A DNA stretch of 64,000 bases from Coriolopsis trogii (Eukaryota; Basidiomycota; Agaricomycetes; Polyporales; Polyporaceae): assembly GCA_020543525.1 (NCBI GenBank), contig JAHYIO010000001.1:1860001-1924000 (forward strand), written 5' to 3'. The number at the start of each line of letters is the position of its first letter. The stretch's first letter is position 1. This document shows, piece after piece, positions 1 through 13,443 of the stretch. The notes below the pieces were generated by a model that saw nothing but the letters and a program-made list of their open reading frames with translations, had not been told where the DNA came from and searched no databases. The translations under genes and the position numbers were made by a program.

Positions 1-798
1 TGGCTCATTTATCAGCGTTTCGTGAAAACATGGCGGGCCGTCACAGGAAGCGTCCCATGCAAGGCAGACGGTCTGCCTTGCCTGGCTGCTGCGCGGACTT
101 GAGAGCCGACGGGAGCGGCGGCGGTGACGAACGAGGAGAGCGACACCCCAAGCGCGACTGCCATATTCAATTTGTGGCCATCTGGGAAGGTGTCGAGCGC
201 CAGTCGTCCCCATAGCCGCGGACATCGAGATATGCGCTCAGCCTGATTGGTCCCCGCCGACCCTCAGCCCGCTCTCCCTCCGATCTGCGACGGATTGGTG
301 CTGGACCGACGTGGTCCCTGGTGTGTGCGTCGTCCACAGTGCTCCAGCGTCGGCGAGGACGGTGGTGCGGGTGGTGCGGGACGTCTGACACGGCTGTCGA
401 GGGGCTCTTCGCAGCCGAGAAACCTGCGGACAGAAAAGGCAGGTCGAGTGCAGAGTGAGGATGCCTAGGATCAAATGCGACTGGCAGGACTGACGAAGCG
501 GCACGGAATGCTTCGCGTGCGGTTAGGTAAAGACGACTTCCGCTTGCGTCGTGCAGGGTGATATGACCATGAACGTTCTCAGGGTCCCAATCGTCCGGTT
601 CTCGCCTTACTCGCGTGTGCGAGATCGCCATTCATCTTCCTCCCGTCCTCCATCCCGGCGAAGCATTATCAGTCCAGATCGCCCGAACCCCACTCAATCT
701 TCCTCCCGCCCACACACGGCCCGTCCGAACACCATCATACATAAGACGTCCGTTCTCCGGCCGCACTCGTCCATTCGCTCGCCACCCCATCAGACGAC
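1..798. other. left edge and 5' region of the first gene
   Basis: No gene can be firmly placed here. A minus-strand ORF (631 down to 167, 154 codons) begins with about 50 protein-like residues (EPDDWDPENVHGHITLHDAS) and then becomes low-complexity Pro/Arg/His sequence. It could be the first exon of a gene running off the left edge and divergent from the gene at 799. I recognise no family and see no convincing donor site. A perfect 11-bp inverted repeat lies at 59-81. Confidence 0.3.
59..81. repeat. short perfect palindrome
   Basis: An 11-bp arm at 59-69 is followed by one base and its exact reverse complement at 71-81. Function is unknown. It may be chance, or a binding site or hairpin. Confidence 0.5.
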
Positions 799-1728
799 AT
801 GCAGCCCCAACTTTCTTACGCACACTCCGCCCTTCCGTCCTCCTCGTCGCTGCATGCCCCGTTCACACCGCTCGAACCCGCTCCCCTCTCTGCGACCCAT
901 TCGCGACCGCACCTCGAGGTCTACACCGGCCAGGATGTCACCGGTCGCAACACCGCATCTTCGTCCCGCGACGAGTATGCGGTCCGCGACATGTTCACCC
1001 CGTCGCCAAGTTCGAGCACCTTCCTCGATACATCTCTCCCAGCGTACTCGCCAGAGATGTACGCCCTACCACCATATTCCGCCGCTAGTCCTTCGTCCTC
1101 TGATGCAAGCCCATCCTCCATCGGGCCCTCGAGACGCCAAGCCCGCAGGCTCTCCGAACCCTGCGTTGACATGGACGGCCTTGTCGTGAGGGGCCCCATC
1201 GTGCATCCTTACGCGCGGCTCAACAGCAAGAAGCTCAGCGCGGGTAAGCGACGCAAGATGTGGAACCACGCGCTCGAGAAGCTCGTCTTTACCCCACATG
1301 AGATGTATGTTTTTCAGTACCGTCCATGAGCCTGACCTAACGGACCGTGTTCCTTCCAGTTCGAGTATGGGGGCTCCGCACAGGCGGACGATATACACCG
1401 CCAGCCTGGAGGCGCATATCGACCGCCTCCACGAGCAGCTCATGAACTACGAGCCGTATCACGTTTCGGACGCCGACCTCGAACCTTACCGCGGGCTGAA
1501 CGCCAAGACGTGTAAGGTATGACAAACTCACCGTTTCCTGCAATATGTGACTTTAGCTGAGCATTTTGCAGAGTATGGTCTCCGGATTGCACCATGATGC
1601 GACGGAGATCAATCTCAAGATTAGGGAGCTCAGACGAGCTGTAAGTTGGAACCCCTATCTCTCGTTCACGGTGAACTCATGACCCCTGACAGTGTCAGGG
1701 GCTAGAGGATATTCTCAACGCTTCATAA
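799..1728 (+). CDS. unknown protein, likely conserved in basidiomycetes
   Basis: I read four exons (799-1304, 1360-1516, 1572-1640, 1693-1728) that join in frame to a protein of about 255 residues. The first 140 residues are Ser/Pro-rich and probably disordered. The C-terminal part is ordered and protein-like: a basic stretch (KKLSAGKRRKMWNHALEKLV), then HEISSMGAPHRRTIYTASLE and a helical segment with LEPYRGLNAKTCKSMVSGLH. All three introns are 50-55 nt with good GT-AG ends, and removing them restores one continuous frame. I do not recognise a named domain and assign no function. The C-terminal part has the look of sequence conserved among Agaricomycetes, but that is an impression and has not been searched. 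The next gene, SPF30, lies 482 bp downstream on the same strand. The last acceptor could be 6 nt further on without changing the frame. Confidence 0.7.
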
Positions 1729-2210
1729 TGGTATCGAGGGCCCACCCTTGTGCGGTTGCGCCATGTTCTGTTGTCTCCGTGCTTCGTCGTTTTGCCATTC
1801 GGCGTCACTGTTTTTCGTTTCCTTTCTCTCGGGTTGTACCATACCGCGCTGAGCCTGGAGTGTGTACCCTCTTAGTATGCTCTTGTAATACAGGCTTTAT
1901 CTTTACCTTATCATGATCCAAATGAGTCTTTCGTTCGTTGTGGAATATGAAACTTGAGTCATACGCAACTGGAAGGTCCGTAGCCAGCCTGAGCCGATAC
2001 GTACTAGAGACGAAGTCGGAGTCGACGCAGTCGCTAACGAACCACCACTGACTAGTGGCACTGCGGGCCCGAAGGGTTCGCTCTTTCTCACGCCTCTCTG
2101 GTGGTCACGGGAAGCGCCAAACCTCGTTTCCGACGTCCGTCTATCGTCTGTATTATTCCCTTGTCTCGATTGCTAGCCTGCCTACACTCCGCCCCCAGTA
2201 CACTATAGCC
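1729..2210. other. intergenic: 3' UTR of first gene and SPF30 promoter
   Basis: This 482-bp stretch has no supported coding sequence. The last 60 bp before the SPF30 start are pyrimidine-rich, as usual for basidiomycete leaders. Confidence 0.6.
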
Positions 2211-3040
2211 ATGGACAACGAGCTCGAGACATATCAAGTACAGCTCTCTCAAGTCGAAGTCGCGCTCTCCGCCGATCCCGAGAACAGCGAGCTCAAATCC
2301 CTCCGCTCAGAGCTCAAGGAGCTCATCGAGCTCACACAGGCCGCGCTCAAACAGCATACGGCCACCGCGGCCTCCTCCTCCTCCAAGGCCGAAGGGTCCA
2401 AGAAAGCGGCTGCGGCGGCCGCAGCGGCCGCGTCTGCATCGAGCTCGTCGAAATCGTGGGCGGCAGGTGATGAGTGTCTCGCCAAGTACTCTGGGGACGG
2501 GCAGTGGTACCCGGCGCGGATCACGTCCGTGGGCGGGTCTGCGGACAAGCGGGTGTACAGCGTCGTGTTCAAGGGGTACAACAATACAGAGCTCGTCGAC
2601 GCGGGCCAGATCAAGGCGCTCCCGGGCAACCACCACGGCGGCGGGGGCGCGATGGCGGGTGCGGGGGCTGGCGCGGGGAGCAAGCGGAAGCTGTCGAAGG
2701 CGGAGGAGGAGGAGCGGGAGAAGAAGAAGAAGAAGAACGAGAAGAAGATGGAGGTGCGCGCGGCGAAGGCGAAGGAGCAGCAGGAGAAACAGAACTCGTG
2801 GCAGAAGTTCGCCAAGAAGAGCGAGAAGAAGGGCATCCACATCGCGGGCGTGACGGGGACGAGCATATTCAAGACACCCGAGAATCCGATGGGGAGAGGT
2901 GCGTGCGTGCTTGGTCGGACGGCTGGCGTGTTTTGATGGGATGGACCTCGTTTGCAGTGGGTGTCACCGGGAGTGGGAAGGGTATGACCGAGGTCGCGCC
3001 TCGGACTAAGCACAAATTCGAAGTGACGGAAGAGGATTGA
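2211..3040 (+). CDS. SPF30: Tudor-domain splicing factor SPF30 (SMNDC1 homologue)
   Basis: There are two exons (2211-2898 and 2958-3040; one 59-nt intron), giving 256 residues. SPF30 is a spliceosome assembly factor that binds symmetrically dimethylated Arg through its Tudor domain; this is family knowledge. Visible here are an N-terminal coiled coil (residues 1-50, MDNELETYQVQLSQVEVALS), an Ala/Ser-rich linker with a nine-Ala run, and a Tudor domain at about residues 82-140 that starts WAAGDECLAKYSGDGQWYPA. A Lys/Glu-rich helix follows, then the family C-terminal signature (NSWQKFAKKSEKKGI, then SIFKTPENPMGRVGVTGSGK). The ATG at 2211 is chosen because it matches the short N terminus of the family. 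An upstream in-frame ATG at 2055 would add an unlikely leader. The Tudor and C-terminal motifs make the assignment firm. Confidence 0.93.
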
Positions 3041-5439
3041 TGATGGTACGTGGTTATCTGGCTTTCGGGTGTCATGCATGCTGACTTGTCGTGCAGTCCG
3101 TGTTGTATCTGTTGCTCCTTCGCTGCGATGCGTTGTATTCCCACTTTAACCCATCCTTCTACTCCCAGTGGCAGGATATGAAGAGGCCGCGGAACGATCA
3201 AATCTGAGACGAAGAAGCTCCTGCTTGCAGCAGACATACAAGCTATGGACCACATTTCGTTCCTCCAAGTCATGTGCAGAGAGTCTTACGGCCGTCTGCT
3301 TGATGTTAAGCGCAGATAACGCCCTTCCGTCGACGTCACTTGGTACGATGCGGTGAAACCTCTGCGTCCTCTTGTGACGCGTGCGTACGTCCTACAGAGT
3401 TCATCGTGTTCCCTCTATGTTCTGATACCACCCACCTGAATATCGACGCGCTCGGGCGTGTCGTCGTCCCGCCAGCGTCACATGTGCACTATGTACGCTT
3501 TGCGTGCACAACGTCGTCTTCCATTCGTAGCGTCAAGCCTAATTCTCTTGATGTCTTACTGTTCCATCGGGGGTTCGAAGCTGCGTGCTGACTACACGTA
3601 ACTGAGGACCCACAGCGCGTCAGTCTCGTCGGACCGACAAGCGAACCCCGACTCTGGTGTTTCACACAATGCATACTGCAATTGGCGGTTGATCGACCTG
3701 TAGCCGCCACGTTCGGCTCGGCCACACAGAAGTGAGCCACCCAAGAGTCTGGACGCACGCCGCGGAGATAGCTTCCTGCCTCGTCGCTTCACTGCTTGCA
3801 AGGTCCGTGCAATCTGCTCGTCAGCGTTATTGCGAGTCTATGCGCATTGGGTAGCGGTTTGTTGTGGCTTCCATGATGCATGCGGGACCGGCTCTTCCCG
3901 TGCGTGACCCGTGGCGCGCAACGTAGGAATTGAACCGCAAACACGGCCAGCTTCGACATCTCCGGCCCTCGCGCGGGACCGTCATGATGTATGGGGTTGA
4001 GGAACGGCGTACCTGCAGCACGTGAGTGAGTGGTGCCCGCTTCAACTTCTAGTGTCTGATCGTCCTGTGGGGCATATGCTTACTCCCGACACTGTGGTTA
4101 CTCGAGGATTCCTCAGCGTCGGTTCAATATGGACCAACAGCAGGACATCGATCTCGGTCCTCCCAACGAGGGCAGCCTGACAGTGATCGAGATCTTTCTC
4201 GGTTTAAGATCCAGCTGACTTTCAAAATCCCCTGTAGCATCTCTGGGAGACTCTCCCCTCGATCGGCGGAACAGGAACCTGTCCAATCGCGAACTGGTCT
4301 ACTCAGATCCCTTTCGAGGGCACGCCCAAGTGCACCAAATTCTGGGGGAGTGACAATCCCGTGCTGGATCTCCTTCTTTGAGCGTGGTCATGCGCTGACG
4401 ATCGTTTTTCAGCAGTTTCTGCTTGAACAATCTACGCTCGATCGGCCCTCGTCCCTTCACTGCCGGCGGTCGCCACACTCCAACTTGAAGCTTTCAGGCA
4501 TGGCCGGCGTTCAACACAATCACCCGCCATGGTCGCGCTAGAACCTGGCCTGCCTGCCCTCTTGGGATTAACAGAGCCCTGGTGGTGGTAGGCCGTGCTT
4601 CACGTCGTCATATCTTTGGGACCCGCGTTCTCTTCTAGACCTGGTCCCCGAGCTGTCCGGCAGCACTACGTCACAGCTGGTCGAGTGGCCAATGGGCGGG
4701 GGCTGTCAGGGTGCGAGAACGGTCGGAACGATACACGTCGCGAACCGGGGCAAAGTGTGCCTTGGACGTCCCAATCGGTAGCAAGCACGCATGGTCTCGG
4801 CTCGTGGAAGCCAGCGGCCGGTCGACGACGCAATTAATTAATCCGGGGGAACGCTGTGCAGGCAAGTCCACTCCCCGCTGTGGACACTCCAAGTTGCTGG
4901 CGGGCCCTCGCTGACGCTCCTCCAGGCAGCGAGGGACTCGGACGCTGCGTGTGCAGGGTGCGGGAATGTCCGCTTCGTTGGCAACGATTGCGTGCTCAGG
5001 GTCTCCCTGGCGGCGGTCGTCCAATCCGCACACAGCCCAAGACTGGGTCACAATGACCGGGATAGAAGCGGCCCATGCAGGCCAGCCAACCAACTTGTGG
5101 ACAAGCGTCTTCCCCGCTGGCGGGGGCACGTCGTGATCGGTCTTGTGCGCATTAGCGCAGTTCTGCCGGAACGGGGCCGGGATAATACACCCGAATGGAG
5201 AGTGCACGTAAGCTCTCGTCCACCTGGCTCCGATGGATACGCGTATACGAACGATTGTCACCCTGTGTGAGGTCGATCTCTCGCCCGTGTTGTTCTAGCC
5301 AGAATGTGAATGACATGGGCCGTATGCCATATGCTTGGAGCTTCCATCAGTGTGGTACAATACAACGGTGACAAAACGCTGTTCACAGCTAGACTCGACT
5401 CGGTGCTAGAACATATCACGACTTCCCCCGCAACTTTGC
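3041..5439. other. 2.4-kb intergenic stretch
   Basis: No recognisable gene. The longest ORF (minus, 5261-4671, 196 codons) overlaps other open frames and has no family character. One weak candidate is a 62-codon spliced frame on the plus strand (4129-4201 joined to 4238-4353, intron 36 nt with a CTGAC branch-like motif). Its peptide starts MDQQQDIDLGPPNEGSLTVI and is unknown to me. The proximal part should hold the 3' UTR of SPF30, and 5.3-5.44 kb the 3' UTR of RIO2. Confidence 0.4.
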
Positions 5440-7627
<2,188 letters not shown>

Positions 7628-8129
7628 GGCTCCAAGATCTAAGGCGTCTCTGCTTGGTGGAAAATTGTTTCGTCAATCTGATACACCCAGTGCAAGATAA
7701 CAGTACACTTACATCGTCTCAGGTTGTCTGTATGTTCAGAAAGTGCTGAACGCTATCGTTTTTGTGCAGAGTTCGGCTGCCCGAGTTGGTGGTACTTGGC
7801 AGAAGAGCGGGAGCGAATCAACGAGTTCGATCACACACAGGCGCTTCCAGCAAAACCCACGGTGGCTGTGCCTCTCGGTTCGATTACCACTTGAACCAAG
7901 TTAGACAGCACCGGCCACATGGCAAACCCAGTGCTGTAGAACCGAACGTTAGCCAGGACTAGCCTCTGTTATTACCCAGCAACCCGCATGTCTTTCTGAG
8001 TCCTTCTTCTAGCAACAATAAGTCCCACACAAGACTCGTCAGACTCACCTGAGGTCCTACTACGAATATTTACACTACCGTGACGTGCGTCCCTCGGATT
8101 GCAATACTCGACAGATACGCGAGTGACAT
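7628..8129. other. divergent promoter region RIO2/NAA40
   Basis: This 502-bp region lies between two divergent starts. I see no TATA box and no supported ORF. A B-box-like GGTTCGAT at about 7871 lacks a partnering A box, so no tRNA is called. Confidence 0.5.
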
Positions 8130-9147
8130 ATGTCAGCATCCAAGGCAATCAAGAAGGCGAACAAGGTGCGCCAGTCTATCGGAAAGAGCATACAGCCAGT
8201 ATGCTAGAACTGAGGGCATTGCAAAGGCTACTGTTAGAGAGATTGCCAATGTCGCGGGCATTCAAGGGTCAATTACGCTCAAGGACACAAGGTATGCGCC
8301 AACATGGCGGACAATCCACCCCATGGACCCTCGAACTCTGACCGTATCATGCATGCACGAAGCTTCAGCCTGCGCATCGCGCGAGCAGCGTCATTGACTG
8401 CGAACGATCGCTCCGAAGTATGGAAGCTGTACGAAACGAACATGCGGACGCTGTGAGTGCTGAGGCGACCGCTTCTGCTCACAGTTCTGATCTTCTGTAG
8501 AGTGGAACCGTCCTCGTTTGGGTGGCACCCGAAAAATAAGAAACAAGAGCTCTTCCACCGTGAATCTAGGTTCTTGTTGTTGTACTGGCACAAGCCGGAC
8601 GCGGACGACGGGGAAACGCCTATTGTTGCATTCACTATGTTCCGGTTCGAGCCAGGCTATATGGATGAAGACTCCGTATACATGTACGCATTACATCTAC
8701 GATTCATCATCTTTTTCGTCGTGATGTTGATAACCTTGCTGTCCAAATAGGTACGAGCTTCAAGTCGCCGATCAGTTTCGGGGCTGGGGTATTGGTCGTC
8801 TCTTGGTCGAAAAACTGACGCTTATTGGCAAGCACTGGGAGATGGAGAAGATTCTGTTGACGGTTCTCAAAGGTGTGTCAGGTGTATGGATTGGTGAACG
8901 GCAGTCATGGGTCAATCACGCCAACCAACTCTTCCAGCGAATGCGTCTGCGCGCAAGGCCTACGAAAAATTGAGGTGAGGAGACAGATATGCGTACTTTG
9001 AGAACGTCCGCAATTCTAATTAATTCAATGGTTAGCTTCGTTACGGATCCCAGCTCTCCAGACTACGAAGACTCTGAAGACAACGCTGAGGGGCAGAATG
9101 CAGGCGAGGAGGATTGCGACTACGAAATACTTTGCAAATCTCTGTAA
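8130..9147 (+). CDS. NAA40: N-alpha-acetyltransferase 40 (NatD), histone H4/H2A N-terminal
   Basis: NatD acetylates the N-terminal Ser of histones H4 and H2A; this is known of the family. Seven exons (8130-8165, 8200-8291, 8363-8452, 8501-8683, 8751-8872, 8938-8974, 9036-9147) give 223 residues. Visible are the basic N terminus MSASKAIKKANK, the Nat4 segment SFGWHPKNKKQELFHRESRF, the core strands (LLLYWHKPD, VAFTMFRFE), the acetyl-CoA loop QFRGWGIGRLLVEKL, and the C-terminal LTVLKANASARKAYEKLSFV followed by the acidic CDYEILCK. The first intron (8166-8199) would be only 34 nt. It is needed because the unspliced frame meets a stop, so the first exon is the least certain part. The N-terminal variation is normal for fungal NatD. 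Confidence 0.88.
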
Positions 9148-9343
9148 TAATTGTATACACTTCCGTATCTCTACTTGATTTGAGTTGGACTTTGCCCGTG
9201 GACCGCATTGTGTTCGAAGTCAAGTTTGAGTTGACGTTGGGGCCGGAACAAGCGCCCCTGAGCACGTGCACCCCATTGCCCGGAAATGCCCATACTCACT
9301 GTGACTTTCAGGCAGTGAACACCTCTCTACCTTACTCCCATCC

Positions 9344-9806
9344 ATGCCGTCGCCGTCATCACTACGAACACTGCAGCGACGAGCTTGCGCTGCTCACAAT
9401 CTGCTTAGCTGTCGGCGATACGCCTCCCACGGACACGGTCCTCATTACAACGAACCGACGGGCTATCTCTTCGGCGAGAAGGTGAGACTGACCCATCAGT
9501 ATTGCGCCGTATGGTTCAGTGTTTGACATGCATCTTTCTACGATCGTCCTACCCGACTCACAAAGCCGCTACCTGCCGGACAGAAGCGCAAGAAGGAGTC
9601 CTGGGAGAACGTCTGGTATGTTGGGATGTACGGTACCCTCGGGTTGACAGCGGTTCTGCTCTACTACAAGCCGGATACCAGGTGCGTGAATAGCCCACAT
9701 ACCGCATTTGAGCTTGGTCCAACGCTGGTCCTGCAGCATACACTCGTGGGCGTTGAAGGAGGCCAAGGCCCGCATGGAGGCGCGTGGCGAGAAGACCGAA
9801 CCCTAG
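9344..9806 (+). CDS. NDUFB11: mitochondrial complex I ESSS subunit (NDUFB11-type)
   Basis: Three exons (9344-9481, 9566-9681, 9737-9806) give 107 residues. The protein is an accessory subunit of the membrane arm of NADH:ubiquinone oxidoreductase in the inner mitochondrial membrane. The N terminus is Arg-rich and lacks acidic residues, as a mitochondrial presequence should be (SSLRTLQRRACAAHNLLSCR). Next come HYNEPTGYLFGEKPLPAGQ, the basic KRKKESWENV and a single membrane segment (WYVGMYGTLGLTAVLLYYKP). A short matrix or intermembrane-space tail follows (SWALKEAKARMEARGEK). Order and size fit fungal ESSS subunits. Both introns keep the frame. It is the first of three adjacent genes for mitochondrial proteins. 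Confidence 0.85.
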
Positions 9807-10073
9807 TTTCCTCCCTTGTCATGCTGTCACCGCAAACAGCCCATCCAATTCGCTCAACCCAACATGTATGTTGCTAGACATGGTCATTGTGGATGTTACG
9901 ATCCTGTCATTACTTGCGCTCAAGCACGCATGTTAAGATGGTCTAAGTACTATGGTCCGACGCCCCTCCCCCCCTCCGAACGTCATGCATCGTATGCCTG
10001 CGGCAGTTGAAGCCGCGGTGCGGCAAAGCCCCCCGTCCCGGTCCCAGTCGGACCCTGCGATCTCCGGCAAGTC

Positions 10074-10884
10074 TCAGTGGCTGCCCTCTTCACAGTGCTT
10101 CTTGTATTCTTCCTCCGACATGAGCTTGTCGAGCTGGGAGGTGGAGTATGTCAACACACTCCGGGAGGCCACAAGTATTACGTTTCACGTACCTCTGAGG
10201 GATCCCCAAGCTTCACCTTGCACAACCATCCTGTTTGCACGCACGTCAGTACTCTTTGCGTCATTTAAGGAGGTGCGAGACGCAAAACCGCACCCTTCTC
10301 TTCAGGGGACTTGTTGAGCAGCCCGGGCTGGTCATTGAGCGTAGCGTTGACCTCGGTCACAGTTCCAGAAACGGGCGCGAACTGCAAAGTAGGAGTGTAA
10401 GAGGGAATGCATGCCAGCCTAGCCGATACCAATACTCACAATGTCCGAAGCGGCCTTCACGCTCTCCACCGCCCCAATTTGATCTGCACACCGAGGAAGA
10501 CGGCCGTGAGTCTGAGGGCGCGCACCGCTTGACACACGAATAAGCTACCCACCACCCTGCTGGATCTCCGAACCCTCCTGCGGCAGCTCCACGTAGACAA
10601 CGTCTCCAAGGCTCGACTGGGCGTAGTCGGTGATGGAGACGATGCCGATCTGCGTCTCGTCATCGTACACGACCGCTTCGTGGTCCTCGGTGTACTTCTT
10701 CGCTGTAGTATACACATACGTTCGGCTTTCGTGCATACGTGGGGCCAAGGGACGGACCACACTCACTGATCAGCGTGCGCACGAAGGGCACGGGGCGCGA
10801 AACGCGCGCGACAGGAGTAGCCCGGTGCGCCGCGCGCAGGGCGTAAGCACCAGAACGGGAGGCCTGACGGATAGCGGAGAACAT
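10074..10884 (-). CDS. GCV3: glycine cleavage system H protein, mitochondrial
   Basis: The lipoylated carrier of the glycine decarboxylase complex shuttles the aminomethyl group between P, T and L proteins in the matrix. Exon 1 encodes a presequence ([20 protein letters not shown]). The mature protein starts near [20 protein letters not shown] and continues [18 protein letters not shown]. It reaches the lipoyl-lysine motif [12 protein letters not shown] (Lys of ESVKA), then [15 protein letters not shown], the helical [18 protein letters not shown] and the C terminus [16 protein letters not shown]. Six exons are needed and all junctions are in phase. The stop is at 10074-10076. The gene converges with the complex I gene upstream (267 bp between stops). 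The lipoyl site and both conserved ends are complete. Confidence 0.93.
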
Positions 10885-11307
10885 CGCGTTTTTCGTGGAG
10901 TGCGCGTTGTACCTGGGGCCGAAATGAGAAGGATGGGAGAACGGAGGAGGGAGGCGGATCGACAGGAGGCGGGATTCCGTTCGTCCAAAAAGTCTGGACT
11001 GGCTCGCGCGCGCGGCGCTGGGCCGCTTCCCCTTTATGGTTGTGTTGTTACGTATTTCCTCCGCGTCCAGCGTACATCGTCTGCGTATGTACGTACGAGC
11101 TTGTATACAGTACGCATTCATGCAAGCATAGCGATTGAATAGCATCTATGTAGGCAACATGCTGGTGTAAGGTACAGTGACAGGGATGAGTGTCGAGTGT
11201 GCGAGCTCGAGATCTCCTTTTGCGGTGAGTGGGGAGTAGCATATTACAAGCACAAACATTAGCGGCCGGACTATATATGAGATGTCGATGCAATATATCC
11301 TCCCCGT
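10885..11307. other. intergenic: GCV3 promoter and EF-Tu 3' region
   Basis: This 423-bp stretch has no supported ORF. A TATATA-like sequence near 11271 is probably part of the EF-Tu 3' UTR. Confidence 0.5.
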
Positions 11308-13207
11308 TCAAGCGGACTCCAGAATCTTGGTGATGATACCCGTACCAATGGTCTTGCCACCCTCGCGCAGGGTAAATCTACAAGGCGGCCATGTTCAGAT
11401 ATTAGAACATGAGAACAGAGAGATTGTGCCTTTACTCACCGTGAACCGACCTCACCCGCGACATCGTGGTGCAACGTGCAGACCATCTCGACGTTGTCAC
11501 CCGGCATGACCATCTTCTCCTCAGCGTCAGCGGTACCGTCCGGCCAGGATAACCGCGTGCTGATGTCAGCGGTACGGATGAAGAGTTGAGGAGTGTAGTT
11601 GGCCATGAACGGAGTATAACGGCCACCCTCGTCCTTCGTGAGGACCTGTGGAGATGTCAATGATCCTGTCTGACGTCGCGAAGATGATTTGCGCACATAG
11701 ATCTGAGCCTGGAACTTCTTCACAGCCTTCATCGAGCCGGGCGCGATGATAACCTGGCCACGCTTGATCTGCTCACGCTTGATACCGCGGAGCAGAGCAC
11801 CCATGTTGTCACCCGCCTCGCCGCGATCCAACTCCTTGTGGAACGCCTCTGCAGTGTCCGATGAGGTGACATCCGAGTAGAAGCACAGTACATGAACACG
11901 AACCAATACCCGTCAAGACAGACTTGATCTTCGTGCCAAAGCCAAGAATCTCGACTTCGTCACCTTTGTTGCAAACACCACGCTCAACCTAGGTTGTGAA
12001 TGAGATAACACATCTGATAATTCGATGACTTTGCTTACACGACCTGTGGCGACGGTTCCACGTCCAGAGATCGAGAAAACGTCTTCAATAGGAAGGAGGA
12101 AGGGCTTGTCGAGGTCGCCTGAATGCCAACGAGTAGTTAGGATATATTCATCATCACAGAAAGCATCCAGAAACGCACGAGGGGGGATCTCAAGCCACTC
12201 GTCACAAGCCTGGATGAGCTCCTGGATCTTGTTGGCACCAATCTCGGGGTCGCGACCCTCGAGGGCGGCAAGCGCAGAACCCATGATGATAGGGGTGTTC
12301 TCGCCGTCAAAGTTGTACGTCCCGAGGAGGTCGCGCATCTCCATGTCGACGAGCTCGAGCATCTCCTTGTCGGCGATCATGTCGACCTTGTTAATGAAGA
12401 CAACCAGCTTCTTGATGCCGACTTGCCGAGCGAGAAGCAAGTGCTCACGAGTCTGCGGCATTTGGCCGTCGGTGGCAGACACGACAATAATAGCGCCATC
12501 CATTTGTGCCGCACCAGTGATCATGTTCTTGATGTCTATGCGGCCCGTGTCAGGTCAAAAGAGTATATGGTTTAGAATAACTGAACCTTACAGTCAGCGT
12601 GTCCGGGACAGTCAATGTGGCCATAGTGACGAGTATCACTCTCATACTCAACGTGAGCAGAGTTGATAGTGATACCACGAGCCTTCTCCTCGGGAGCCTT
12701 GTCGATTTGAGCATAGTCCGTGAAGCTTGCAGCACCCTTCTCGGAGAGAACCTTGGTGATAGCGGCCGTCAAGGTGGTCTTACCATGATCAACGTGACCT
12801 GATGACAGGGGCACACGTTGGAAAGCATCGTTGGAGGGAGTCAAGGAACACATACCGATGGTACCAATGTTCAAGTGCGGCTTCGCACGAGAGAACTTGG
12901 ACGACGCAGGCTCAGCGTACCCACGAGCGAAGACTACGTAAGACGTGAAGAGATGCACATTTTGGAGCGTTTGAAAAGAACGTACTCAGGTTGCGCCCGA
13001 CTGTCCTGCTGAGCGACGGGTGTACCGGGGTAGTTGGGTTCCTGACCGAACTCCTCGCACAGCTGTACAGCGATTGCGTCGCTGGCGATACGTCAGCAAG
13101 ACACGAAGACACGAAGAGAACATAGAACTGATGCTGCTGCACTCACCACGCGAGCTGTACAGACGGCGGGCAATGACGCGGGCGGGAGGGAGCTGAGCCT
13201 TGAACAT
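11308..13207 (-). CDS. TUF1: mitochondrial elongation factor Tu
   Basis: This is the GTPase that delivers aminoacyl-tRNA to the mitochondrial ribosome. The presequence is encoded by the first two exons ([20 protein letters not shown], then a Ser/Arg-rich stretch). The mature part starts [20 protein letters not shown]. GTPase motifs are complete: G1 GHVDHGKTT, switch [17 protein letters not shown]3 DCPGHADYIKNM, G4 INKVDM and G5 GSALAAL. Domain 2 ([14 protein letters not shown]) and domain 3 ([15 protein letters not shown] [19 protein letters not shown]) follow, and the protein ends [18 protein letters not shown]. The stop is at 11308-11310. Introns lie inside G1 and G3 codons but splice cleanly. 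The NKVD and DCPGH motifs with a mitochondrial presequence exclude cytosolic EF-1alpha. It is divergent from PEX14, with 236 bp between starts. Confidence 0.95.
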
Positions 13208-13443
13208 GACGGCGACAGGTGGACGAATGCAAGCAAGCGCAGAGGTGGCAAGGCCCAGTGAGCCTCGACACTGAAATTCTAAACCGGCCGCTTCGGAGCC
13301 CCGGCACGGCTTCCCCCGCCATTACCCCGGGCGCCTAGCCCACCTAGCGCTCGTCTACGGTGTCGGTCTCCGCCTTTACCGGCGCACGAGTTACAGACTA
13401 CCTCCGCTTCCCTCTCCTCTCCTCCATCCTGCAACTCGCACTC
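13208..13443. promoter_or_regulatory. shared divergent promoter TUF1/PEX14
   Basis: Only 236 bp separate the two start codons, so both promoters must lie here or overlap the coding sequence. The region is GC-rich and has no TATA box. Confidence 0.5.

Noticed and set aside
551..1189. 212-codon plus-strand ORF overlapping the first gene
   Set aside because: It is a shifted frame of the Ser/Pro-rich first exon, with low-complexity Pro/Arg/His composition and no splice continuity.
2249..3079. 276-codon minus-strand ORF over SPF30
   Set aside because: It is the mirror frame of the SPF30 exons; the plus strand encodes a clear Tudor protein.
3921..3936. B-box-like GGTTCAATTCC on the minus strand
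   Set aside because: The T-stem bases do not pair and no A box or cloverleaf can be drawn.
4671..5261. 196-codon minus-strand ORF
   Set aside because: Other frames are open over the same bases, no domain is visible, and codon use does not resemble neighbouring genes.
7810..7905. tRNA-like B box (GGTTCGATTACC)
   Set aside because: There is no A box at the right distance and no acceptor-stem pairing around it.
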